Part shown: positions 1-5,984 of the stretch, piece after piece | Layout: each line of letters opens with the position of its first letter | Numbering within the stretch: position 1 is the stretch's first letter | Source: a virus | Direction: 5' to 3' (one strand) | Length of the DNA: 47,427 bases | Virus record (IMG/VR): IMGVR_UViG_3300022885_000538 | Location: 1 to 47,427 of that record | Translations under genes and position numbers: made by a program | The notes under the pieces: model-generated | Database searches by the model: none | The model's input: only the letters and a program-made list of their open reading frames with translations | Told to the model about the DNA's origin: nothing

Positions 1-110
1 CGAGGAGTCACATTACTGCCTGATCCAGATTTACCATCTTTTCTTTTTTTCACAACGTAATATACAACTCCGCTGATAAGAGCTATTGCTATAAATATTT
101 GAAAATCCAT
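1..110 (-). CDS. Small single-pass membrane protein, C-terminus outside the window
   Basis: The gene reads off the left edge; 36 codons are visible. The protein opens with MDFQ and then a hydrophobic stretch (about residues 4-20, IFIAIALISGVVYYVV), followed at once by a basic patch KKRK and a Gly/Ser-rich tail. This is the pattern of a short N-terminal membrane anchor with a cytoplasmic positive charge. The start is well supported by a consensus Shine-Dalgarno AAGGAGG 7 bases before the ATG. A late-type box GATAAATA lies upstream at 160-167, so it is probably expressed late. The function is unknown. A phage envelope or lysis-related protein is possible but nothing specific shows it. Confidence 0.75.
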   Translation of the reverse strand, partial: MDFQIFIAIALISGVVYYVVKKRKDGKSGSGSNVTP

Positions 111-159
111 TATATTTCCTCCTTGGTCTTTTCACACAGAAAATTAATCTCTGTATTAA

Positions 160-167
160 TATTTATC
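160..167 (-). promoter_or_regulatory. T4-type late promoter box GATAAATA
   Basis: On the minus strand GATAAATA lies about 50 bases before the ATG of the small membrane protein. It matches the T4 late consensus TATAAATA at 7 of 8 positions. It sits in the short gap after the reductase gene. Confidence 0.5.
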
Positions 168-185
168 GTTTATTAATTTTTTGTG

Positions 186-911
186 TTACCGAGTGTCCAC
201 AAATGCCTTTTCTATTACAAATTCGCCTCTTGCTCTATTCGAACCCTCAGTCATGCCCATCTCGTTGCACCATTCAACTACCGCATAATTAAATTGAAGA
301 TTGCCACATGCCATTACCCTGTCATCTTCTTTTAAGAATCTAGCGTCAATTCGAGCATCACCTTCTCCAGTAACTATCGCAGTGTATTCAAGTTTGTCTT
401 TGAGATAATCATATATATCTGGCTCAGTATATTGGTATGCCTCAGTAAGTTCGTCATAGTAGGCCAAGTCTTTGCGGTCTCTAACACTATGAACTAAATG
501 TATGTGGTCGAATCGTTCCATGATGGCTAAGTCATTGATAGTGGATATGAACGGAGCAAGGCCTGTACCAGTTGCTAATAATAATAATCGCTTACCACCA
601 TCACTAAGAAAGTCATTGCGCAAAGTGCCTGTGCATTTTGGTAAAAGTAATAACTCATCACCGAATTCTACCTTTGATAATTCGTTCGTTAACGGACCAA
701 CGTTCTTAATGCTCAAGAATTCTAGGTAGTCAGCCCATGGTGGACTAACAATACTATATGCTCTGATAACGTTCCGTTTGTATTTTTCACTGTAGAGTCC
801 GATCATTGCGAACTCACCAGAATTGAATCTGAACGTATCGCTTCTTGTTGTTCTAATACTACAAGTGCGATCTGACCAGTGTGTTACTTTAGTGATTCTT
901 TCTTTTAACAT
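186..911 (-). CDS. fpr: Ferredoxin/flavodoxin-NADP+ reductase (Fpr family)
   Basis: A 241-residue flavoprotein of the bacterial ferredoxin-NADP+ reductase family, which moves electrons between NADPH and ferredoxin or flavodoxin. The FAD-binding signature RAYSIVSPP is at about residues 50-58 and the NADP-binding loop ATGTGLAP at 113-120. The CGN nucleotide-binding motif is at 202-204, and the tail ends FVIEKAFVDTR, typical of the subclass whose C-terminus stacks near the flavin. The length is normal for the family (about 240-260). It lies 16 bases downstream of tRNA-Leu and probably shares the transcript that starts at the sigma-70 promoter near 1290. In this phage it could reduce a ferredoxin or flavodoxin for the radical SAM enzyme at 1955 or for Fe-S or ribonucleotide reductase chemistry; that partner assignment is inference. 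Confidence 0.9.
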   Translation of the reverse strand: MLKERITKVTHWSDRTCSIRTTRSDTFRFNSGEFAMIGLYSEKYKRNVIRAYSIVSPPWADYLEFLSIKNVGPLTNELSKVEFGDELLLLPKCTGTLRNDFLSDGGKRLLLLATGTGLAPFISTINDLAIMERFDHIHLVHSVRDRKDLAYYDELTEAYQYTEPDIYDYLKDKLEYTAIVTGEGDARIDARFLKEDDRVMACGNLQFNYAVVEWCNEMGMTEGSNRARGEFVIEKAFVDTR

Positions 912-927
912 CTATTTTTTCCATGCA

Positions 928-1013
928 TGGTACTCGGAGCGAGATTCGAACTCGCAAGCCCGTTAAGGCGGGAGATTTTAAGTCTCCTGTGTATACCCTT
1001 CCACCACCCGAGC
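928..1013 (-). tRNA. tRNA-Leu (anticodon UAA), 3' CCA encoded
   Basis: The 86-base minus-strand gene folds as a class II tRNA. The acceptor GCTCGGG pairs with TCCGAGT (G-T wobbles at both ends). The anticodon arm is GGAGA-CTTAAAA-TCTCC with anticodon TAA, followed by a long variable arm (CCGCCTTAACGGGC). The T arm GCGAG-TTCGAAT-CTCGC is perfect. Discriminator A is followed by a templated CCA at 928-930. It lies between the 75-residue gene and the reductase gene, in the same transcription unit. It reads TTA codons, which suit an AT-rich phage. Confidence 0.95.
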
Positions 1014-1023
1014 AAAATTCGTA

Positions 1024-1251
1024 CTATTGGTCCGTCTCCTTAGACGGGACTTCCCAGTGCATCTGTTTTTCAATAGCATACCGTGATCCTTGGATATAGT
1101 CTCTGTCTTCTTCACTTAATATTTCCCATGCAAAACTCAGTTTATCATCAATCAAAGTGGTACATTCGTCTGGGTCTACTAAGTGATGATTGCTTTCCAT
1201 CCATGCTTGTAGTTGATCCATTCTGCCGTTTAACTTTTCTCTTAAATTCAT
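1024..1251 (-). CDS. Small acidic hypothetical protein (75 aa)
   Basis: I do not recognise this protein. It is 75 residues, predicted mostly helical, rich in Asp/Glu and Trp (three Trp), with no membrane segment. The start is supported by a Shine-Dalgarno-like AAGGAT just upstream. It is the first gene after a well-formed sigma-70 promoter (1291-1319) and precedes tRNA-Leu and the ferredoxin reductase. This placement suggests an early gene, and small early phage proteins often act on host proteins, but nothing in the sequence identifies a target. Confidence 0.7.
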   Translation of the reverse strand: MNLREKLNGRMDQLQAWMESNHHLVDPDECTTLIDDKLSFAWEILSEEDRDYIQGSRYAIEKQMHWEVPSKETDQ

Positions 1252-1290
1252 AGACTATCCTTATATGAAGGAAGGTCTCTCTAGTACGTT

Positions 1291-1319
1291 AGTATACAAC
1301 TAGCAGTATGTAAAGTCAA
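1291..1319 (-). promoter_or_regulatory. Sigma-70-type promoter, TTGACT-N17-TATACT
   Basis: On the minus strand the -35 TTGACT (1314-1319) and the -10 TATACT (1291-1296) are exactly 17 bases apart, each one base from consensus. It would drive the 75-residue gene, tRNA-Leu and the ferredoxin reductase with host RNA polymerase. Confidence 0.8.
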
Positions 1320-1391
1320 CCTTCCTCTTCCATTTATATTTAGAGTTATTATAACATGTTATTTTTTTTTATCAACAACCTATTTATCCAA

Positions 1392-1403
1392 TTAAATACT
1401 ATT
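1392..1403 (+). promoter_or_regulatory. Late-type box touching the methyltransferase start (leaderless arrangement)
   Basis: TTAAATACTATT lies directly before the ATG at 1404. It resembles the extended T4 late consensus TATAAATACTATT. With the T4 geometry (box at -13 to -6) transcription would begin on the A of the ATG. No Shine-Dalgarno is visible. Confidence 0.55.
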
Positions 1404-1955
1404 ATGGATACAACGTCATTCTCGCACGGACAAACACAAAGTAAACTTTGGTTGTGTGAAAAGCTAGAACCACTTCTACCAGATAACGCAGTTGTTGCTG
1501 TATTGGGATGCTGGTACAATGTGCTTGGTTTTATGTTATTGACTAGATGCAAAAGCAAGTATCAACACATATTAGGGATAGATATTTCGCCGGAAGCGAT
1601 TGCAGGGGCAGACAAGATATGTCAAGGCTTTATGATCGGAGATGATGCGCGACTCCGAAACGATTGTGCTGATGCAGGAACCGTTAACTTGCAAGGACAG
1701 CAAGTGGTCATCAATTGCAGTGCCGAACATATGACTGATGATTGGTTTGGTAACGTCGATCCATCAACACTGGTGTGCATCCAAACTAGCAACGTGAACG
1801 AGCCGGAAGCACCCTGGCTCGTTACCAATCCTGTTACGACACTTGATGACTTTGCAAAAAGATTCCCAATGAGTCGAACGATGTTATTAGAAAAAATACA
1901 CTTTGATTATGGAAGTTTCTCCTATGACAGGTATATGCTAATCGGTCGAAAGTAA
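1404..1955 (+). CDS. Class I methyltransferase-like protein
   Basis: A 183-residue protein with a Rossmann-like pattern of class I SAM-dependent methyltransferases. A strand-plus-loop AVVAVLGCWYNVLG is at about residues 28-41, an acidic strand end ILGIDISPEA at 56-65, and a VVINCSAEHM segment in the place of motif IV. The glycine-rich loop is not canonical (GCWYNVLG), so catalytic activity is uncertain. I chose ATG 1404 over the in-frame ATG at 1356, because the extra 16 residues are an unlikely Phe/Asn-rich stretch and because a late promoter box ends at 1403. The stop overlaps the radical SAM start by one base (TAATG), so the two are translationally coupled and probably work together. Confidence 0.65.
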   Translation: MDTTSFSHGQTQSKLWLCEKLEPLLPDNAVVAVLGCWYNVLGFMLLTRCKSKYQHILGIDISPEAIAGADKICQGFMIGDDARLRNDCADAGTVNLQGQQVVINCSAEHMTDDWFGNVDPSTLVCIQTSNVNEPEAPWLVTNPVTTLDDFAKRFPMSRTMLLEKIHFDYGSFSYDRYMLIGRK

Positions 1956-3097
1956 TGTATTTGTACCCAGACATTAGAACTGTTCATTTAGAGATTACTG
2001 AAAAATGCAATGCCGCTTGTCCGATGTGTGCTAGAAATATCAATGGAGGAGAAGACAATCCATGGCTTAAGAATGCTGAACTATCGTTGTCAGATATACA
2101 AACTATCTTTCCAGATGATTTTATCAAACAATTAAATCATATGTTTATGTGCGGTAACTATGGTGATCCTATCGTAGCAAAAGACACATTAAAAACTATG
2201 AAGCATTTTAGAAGTATCAATCCAAATATCTTTTTAAGCATGAATACAAATGCATCTGCTAGAACAAAAGACTGGTGGAAGGACTTGGCGTCTACTATAG
2301 GAAGCCATGGATACGTTGTGTTTAGCATCGATGGATTAGAAGACACCAACCATCTTTATCGCAAGAACACAATTTGGAAGAAAATCATGGATAATGCTAG
2401 GGCCTTTATAGAGGCTGGCGGCATTGCACGTTGGGAATACATTGTTTTTGCACACAACGAGCATCAAGTGGAGGAAGCAAGAGCATTATCTGAGTATCTA
2501 GGCTTTGCTGAATTCCAAGTTAAAACATCTTCTAGGTTCTTTTCTAGTGTCTCGGGAACTACTAAATCATATATCAAAACTATCGACAGGCATGGCTCTG
2601 AAATAGATATCAGACCGCCCAGAGGCGCATCCTACGAGAACTTATCGACTAAAAAGATGTCGAGTATGACCGAAGAAAAGGACATGATTTTTCCAACGAA
2701 AAAGGTAGATTTATTAGGGAAATTAAACCCAGAATTATTTGATCCTAGGTCTAAAGTTCAGCACCACTATGACACAACTACAATCAAATGTAAAGTTAAA
2801 GAAGAAAAAAGTATATACGTCAGTGCTGAAGGGATACTGCAACCTTGTTGTTGGGTCGCTGGACAAATGTACAATTGGTATCATACCCCAAAAGGGAGCC
2901 AGATTTGGAAATACATCAACGCCGTAGGGAAAACCAACATCAGTGCATTGAATTATACAATAGAAGAAATTTTAGAAAATAACTATTTTGAATCGATAGA
3001 AAATAGTTGGAATAAGCCTAGTTGTAACGAAGGAAAGTTGCAAGTGTGTGCAAAGACATGCGGTACAAATGATGCTTTCACACAACAATACCTATAA
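1955..3097 (+). CDS. Radical SAM enzyme with C-terminal SPASM/twitch-like Cys region
   Basis: A 380-residue radical SAM protein. The N-terminal CX3CX2C motif (Cys18, Cys22, Cys25 in EKCNAACPMCARN) binds the [4Fe-4S] cluster that cleaves S-adenosylmethionine to a 5'-deoxyadenosyl radical. Downstream are segments typical of the barrel (MCGNYGDP, FSIDG). The C-terminus carries further cysteines: one near residue 277, a PCCW motif near 296-299, and a final group around 356-370. This resembles a SPASM or twitch auxiliary-cluster domain, which is common in enzymes acting on peptides or proteins. It is coupled to the methyltransferase-like gene and followed by a 39-residue basic peptide gene. The substrate is unknown. 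MetK, IscU and a ferredoxin reductase nearby could supply SAM, clusters and electrons. Confidence 0.9.
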   Translation: MYLYPDIRTVHLEITEKCNAACPMCARNINGGEDNPWLKNAELSLSDIQTIFPDDFIKQLNHMFMCGNYGDPIVAKDTLKTMKHFRSINPNIFLSMNTNASARTKDWWKDLASTIGSHGYVVFSIDGLEDTNHLYRKNTIWKKIMDNARAFIEAGGIARWEYIVFAHNEHQVEEARALSEYLGFAEFQVKTSSRFFSSVSGTTKSYIKTIDRHGSEIDIRPPRGASYENLSTKKMSSMTEEKDMIFPTKKVDLLGKLNPELFDPRSKVQHHYDTTTIKCKVKEEKSIYVSAEGILQPCCWVAGQMYNWYHTPKGSQIWKYINAVGKTNISALNYTIEEILENNYFESIENSWNKPSCNEGKLQVCAKTCGTNDAFTQQYL

Positions 3098-3142
3098 TAT
3101 AAGCAGGCTGGCATATATAGTACATAAGGAGAAAAATACAAT

Positions 3143-3262
3143 ATGCTAGAAGTGTTACGTAAAAAATACAAGAAATTTAATAAAATAATGAAAAGTGGGA
3201 GACTCCACAAAGTTTGGAAAAATTCAATCTTACCAAAGAAAACAGTTATACCATCTAACTAA
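3143..3262 (+). CDS. Small basic peptide (39 aa), third gene of the radical SAM cassette
   Basis: This short ORF has a strong Shine-Dalgarno AAGGAG (3126-3131) 11 bases before ATG 3143, and it follows the radical SAM gene by 45 bases. The peptide is very basic (about 12 Lys/Arg in 39) and has a helical amphipathic-looking first half (MLEVLRKKYKKFNKIMKSG). It contains one Trp and one Tyr, no Cys, and ends SILPKKTVIPSN. Its 3' end overlaps the convergent SGNH gene by 8 bases. Position and size make it a candidate substrate or partner of the radical SAM enzyme, but it could be an unrelated small protein. I do not recognise a family. Confidence 0.5.
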   Translation: MLEVLRKKYKKFNKIMKSGRLHKVWKNSILPKKTVIPSN

Positions 3263-4190
3263 GATTTATCACAGTGTCACTGATTTTACTACAAAAATAA
3301 TCAGATACCATTTGATTGGACATTTTACTCATATGTCTATAGTCTCGATTGCGATAAAAATATGATTTACACTTAGGTGTTATCAATTTTAAAAAGAAAT
3401 ATCCATCCACATCACTTAACAAATTACCGATTTCGTTATGTACAGCCAACTGTTGATAGATAGCGTCCAATGATGGCCATTTAGATGTGGACATCATTAT
3501 ATAATCTGGGGTGAGTAAAAACATAAAAATGTCATATGGTATTTCTGAAAAGTTAAGGTTTATATCCTTTATATAGTCGTGTGCATCTGGAAAATGCCGA
3601 AATAAAATGTCTGATTGATTCTTCTCCCAGCACCATGGTGGAATAAATGCTATCTCAGACCCATGTGGCCATTCATAGGATTTAAGAATGTGTATTTTTT
3701 GTTCAGTTGTGTTAGCGTCCGCAAGTTGGTCTGCTGTCGCACCACCATGTAAATTAAACAAACAAAACGTATGTTGTACGTCAAAATATTTTCGCATCTT
3801 CTCTACGATCAGGTGATACGAATCGGGTCCTAGTCCGTCTACTCCCCCATTCAGAACTGGTAGTTTAACTTTTTTTTGTAACAAACTAGGCCAGCTATGT
3901 TCTAACGGACCACCAACATTCATTGTAAAACTGTCACCAATAGCTAATATGATTTTTGCTTTCTTACCGTCTTGGTTTAAGTCTTCATAGTTGTAGTCCG
4001 CACGAAATCCCCATGAGTTAAATGTATAGTCAAAATCTTGGACAGGGTATAGTTTCATATACGCACTATAGAAAGGCAGTTGCCTGAACATCAGATCAGA
4101 TGCACAATGAGTTACCGTTTTGTTTCTATATTTTAATAATTGACGCCAGAGTTTTTTTGGTAGGCCAAAGCCCGCGGGAGTCATATCCAT
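3255..4190 (-). CDS. SGNH/GDSL-type hydrolase-like protein
   Basis: A 311-residue protein with the block order of SGNH hydrolases. The nucleophile block is IILAIGDSFTMN (Ser87), a glycine block VLNGGVDGLGPDSY has Gly115 or Gly116, FNLHGG has Asn146, and DYRH near the C-terminus is the DxxH catalytic block (Asp283, His286). Enzymes of this fold remove acyl or acetyl groups from glycans or lipids. No signal peptide is visible, so it acts in the cell or as part of the virion. It lies downstream of DUF1289, iscU and metK on the minus strand and converges on the radical SAM cassette. The family is inferred from the motifs and the substrate is unknown. Confidence 0.7.
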   Translation of the reverse strand: MDMTPAGFGLPKKLWRQLLKYRNKTVTHCASDLMFRQLPFYSAYMKLYPVQDFDYTFNSWGFRADYNYEDLNQDGKKAKIILAIGDSFTMNVGGPLEHSWPSLLQKKVKLPVLNGGVDGLGPDSYHLIVEKMRKYFDVQHTFCLFNLHGGATADQLADANTTEQKIHILKSYEWPHGSEIAFIPPWCWEKNQSDILFRHFPDAHDYIKDINLNFSEIPYDIFMFLLTPDYIMMSTSKWPSLDAIYQQLAVHNEIGNLLSDVDGYFFLKLITPKCKSYFYRNRDYRHMSKMSNQMVSDYFCSKISDTVINLS

Positions 4191-4213
4191 TTATACTTTT
4201 TTTTCCGGGGTAT

Positions 4214-4369
4214 CTACTTCGGTTTTCGTAATTTCAGGAGGGTCATTATCTGGTGTCTCTGAAGGGTGCTGTAAGAGAGCCAACCTGCGATTTCGTTGGA
4301 GGTTCTTTTGCAACCTAAGCACATTCCTTCTGCTGTCATTTGACATTGTTTAATGCAGGGTGATTCAAT
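4214..4369 (-). CDS. DUF1289 family small Cys-rich protein, probable ATT start
   Basis: Reading from an ATT at 4369-4367, this 51-residue frame matches the DUF1289 pattern: ESPC-x3-C near the N-terminus, then GMCLGCKRTSNEIAGW (Cys5, Cys9, Cys17, Cys20, Trp30). This four-cysteine set suggests metal binding. No ATG exists before the first two cysteines. The ATT overlaps the iscU stop (ATTGA), the same geometry as a usual ATGA coupling, with an AAAGG about 8 bases upstream. A start at the internal ATG would delete half of the cysteine motif. A +1 frameshift from iscU or a sequencing error are alternatives. Its pairing with iscU suggests a role with metals or Fe-S clusters; the function of DUF1289 is not established. 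Confidence 0.7.
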   Translation of the reverse strand: MESPCIKQCQMTAEGMCLGCKRTSNEIAGWLSYSTLQRHQIMTLLKLRKPK

Positions 4370-4757
4370 CTTCGGACCTTTCGTGTTTTTTCCGATAATT
4401 ATTTACTGCTGTTTTAATCGCATCTTCTGCTAAGACCGAACAATGGATCTTGACTGGCGGGAGTGCGAGTTCTTGTGCGATTTGAGTGTTTCTAATTGCT
4501 TCTGCTTGGTCGATGTGCTGTCCTTTGACCCATTCTGTGAGGAGACTACTTGATGCAATTGCAGACCCGCACCCGTACGTTTTAAACTTAGCATCTTCTA
4601 TGACTCCATCGTCGTTAACTCTTATTTGTAATCGCATTACGTCTCCGCATGCTGGTGCGCCCACCATCCCAGTACCTACGTTAATGTCAGCATCATCCAT
4701 CGTACCGACATTGCGAGGATTTTCATAATGATCTAATAATTTTTCACTGTAAGCCAT
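4365..4757 (-). CDS. iscU: Iron-sulfur cluster scaffold protein IscU
   Basis: A full-length IscU of 130 residues (family about 125-130). All three cluster-binding cysteines are present: Cys37 in GAPACGDV with the conserved Asp39, Cys63 in YGCGSA and Cys106 in KIHCSV. The chaperone-recognition motif LPPVK is at 99-103, so the protein could use the host HscA/HscB system. The start has AAGGAG 8 bases upstream and a late-type box CTAAATA at 4780-4786. A phage-encoded scaffold could raise supply of Fe-S clusters for the radical SAM enzyme at 1955. NrdB uses a di-iron centre, not an Fe-S cluster, so the radical SAM link is the more direct one; both are inference. Confidence 0.95.
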   Translation of the reverse strand: MAYSEKLLDHYENPRNVGTMDDADINVGTGMVGAPACGDVMRLQIRVNDDGVIEDAKFKTYGCGSAIASSSLLTEWVKGQHIDQAEAIRNTQIAQELALPPVKIHCSVLAEDAIKTAVNNYRKKHERSED

Positions 4758-4778
4758 AATTAACTCCTTTGTATTATA

Positions 4779-5912
4779 CTATTTAGTCTTGGTCTTCTTC
4801 TTTTTATTTGGTGTTTTAGGAAAAAGATCAATCTGTTCCCAAGGCAAATAAGGTTTGCCGAAGTGACCGTAGTTTGTAGTTGCACTGTAGATAGGAGAAA
4901 ATAGATCAAACCTATCAATAATACCCATAGGTGACAAGTCTACATTTTCTCGTATCCACTTAGTCAAGCCTCTGCTATCTTTGTCACTTTCGACATAGAC
5001 ACTTGTAGGTTGTTCTACTCCAATTGCATAACTTAATTGAATAGTTGCCCAGTCAGCCTGACCAGATGCTACGATATTCTTTGCTAGATAACGAGCCATG
5101 TATGCCGCAGATCGATCTACTTTCGAAGGGTCTTTTCCTGAGAATGCTCCACCTCCATGCGGGGCACTTCCCCCATATGTGTCAACAATAATCTTTCTAC
5201 CTGTCAGGCCTGTGTCTCCATCTGGTCCACCGATCACAAATCTTCCTGTAGGGTTGATTAAGAATTTTGTCTGGTCATCAACCAACTCTTCTGGTACAGT
5301 TTTAAGAATAAGTTCTTTAATTTGTTCTCTCACTGTATCAATATCTATCTCTTCTGCGTGTTGAGTAGAGCATACTATGTTGTCTATACGCCTGACTGTG
5401 GAATCGTCATTGTATTCGATAGTTACTTGTGATTTTGAATCTGGACCCAGCCATGGAAGAAGTCCTTGCTTTCTAACAACAGCTAACATTTCTACAATTC
5501 TATGAGAATAGTATAGAGGTGCAGGCATGTAATTATCTGTTTGATTGCATGCATAACCAAACATTATGCCTTGATCTCCGGCACCGAATTTATCAGTGCC
5601 TAAAGCAATATCAGGTGACTGACCATGTAATAGATTAGTCACTTGTAAGTTGTTCCAATGAAAGCCGGGTTGCTCGTAGCCGATGTTCTTGACTACTCTT
5701 CGGACTAGATATTCAACATCTAGGTTGTCGATTTCGCCTTTGTATTCTCCAGCAACGGTGACTTGATTAGTTGTAACCAATGTCTCGCATGCACATCTTA
5801 ATGCAGGATTTTTATGTTGCATGAACGAATCTAAAATTGCATCGCTAATAGCATCTGATACTTTGTCAGGATGTCCTTCACTTACACTTTCACTTGTAAA
5901 ATAATAACTCAT
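4779..5912 (-). CDS. metK: S-adenosylmethionine synthetase (methionine adenosyltransferase)
   Basis: A 377-residue MetK, close to the bacterial length of about 384. It makes SAM from methionine and ATP. Signatures present: GHPDK (13-17), the GAGDQGIMFGYA hexapeptide region (110-121) and the glycine-rich phosphate loop GGGAFSGKDPSKVDRS (253-268). The C-terminus ends in a lysine-rich tail (NKKKKTKTK), unlike the usual one. A sigma-70-type promoter lies directly upstream (5938-5966). Extra SAM could serve the phage methyltransferase-like and radical SAM proteins encoded 2-4 kb away, or DNA modification. It leads a minus-strand group metK-iscU-DUF1289-SGNH. Confidence 0.96.
   Translation of the reverse strand: MSYYFTSESVSEGHPDKVSDAISDAILDSFMQHKNPALRCACETLVTTNQVTVAGEYKGEIDNLDVEYLVRRVVKNIGYEQPGFHWNNLQVTNLLHGQSPDIALGTDKFGAGDQGIMFGYACNQTDNYMPAPLYYSHRIVEMLAVVRKQGLLPWLGPDSKSQVTIEYNDDSTVRRIDNIVCSTQHAEEIDIDTVREQIKELILKTVPEELVDDQTKFLINPTGRFVIGGPDGDTGLTGRKIIVDTYGGSAPHGGGAFSGKDPSKVDRSAAYMARYLAKNIVASGQADWATIQLSYAIGVEQPTSVYVESDKDSRGLTKWIRENVDLSPMGIIDRFDLFSPIYSATTNYGHFGKPYLPWEQIDLFPKTPNKKKKTKTK
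4780..4786 (-). promoter_or_regulatory. Late promoter box CTAAATA before iscU
   Basis: CTAAATAGTATAATAC on the minus strand overlaps the metK stop codon and lies about 23 bases before the iscU ATG. It allows late expression of iscU, DUF1289 and the SGNH gene independent of metK. Confidence 0.5.
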
Positions 5913-5937
5913 GTTTGGTAGGTCCTGTACTCAGTAC

Positions 5938-5966
5938 ATTATATACTAGTATTTAACATAGATCAA
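5938..5966 (-). promoter_or_regulatory. Sigma-70-type promoter for metK, TTGATC-N17-TATAAT
   Basis: A perfect -10 TATAAT (5938-5943) and a -35 TTGATC (5961-5966) are separated by 17 bases on the minus strand. The spacer also holds TTAAATAC, a late-type box, so metK may be read at both stages. Confidence 0.7.
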
Positions 5967-5984
5967 GTGGGCTATAAAAAAATA

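Noticed and set aside
1356-1403. Longer methyltransferase start at ATG 1356
   Set aside because: The extra residues are low-complexity Phe/Asn and the late box at 1392-1403 lies inside them.
4191-4346. 51-codon minus-strand ATG ORF (MSNDSRRNVLRLQKN...) in another frame over the DUF1289 region
   Set aside because: It lacks any recognisable motif, while the overlapping frame carries the full DUF1289 cysteine pattern. Both cannot easily be genes; the motif-bearing frame is preferred.
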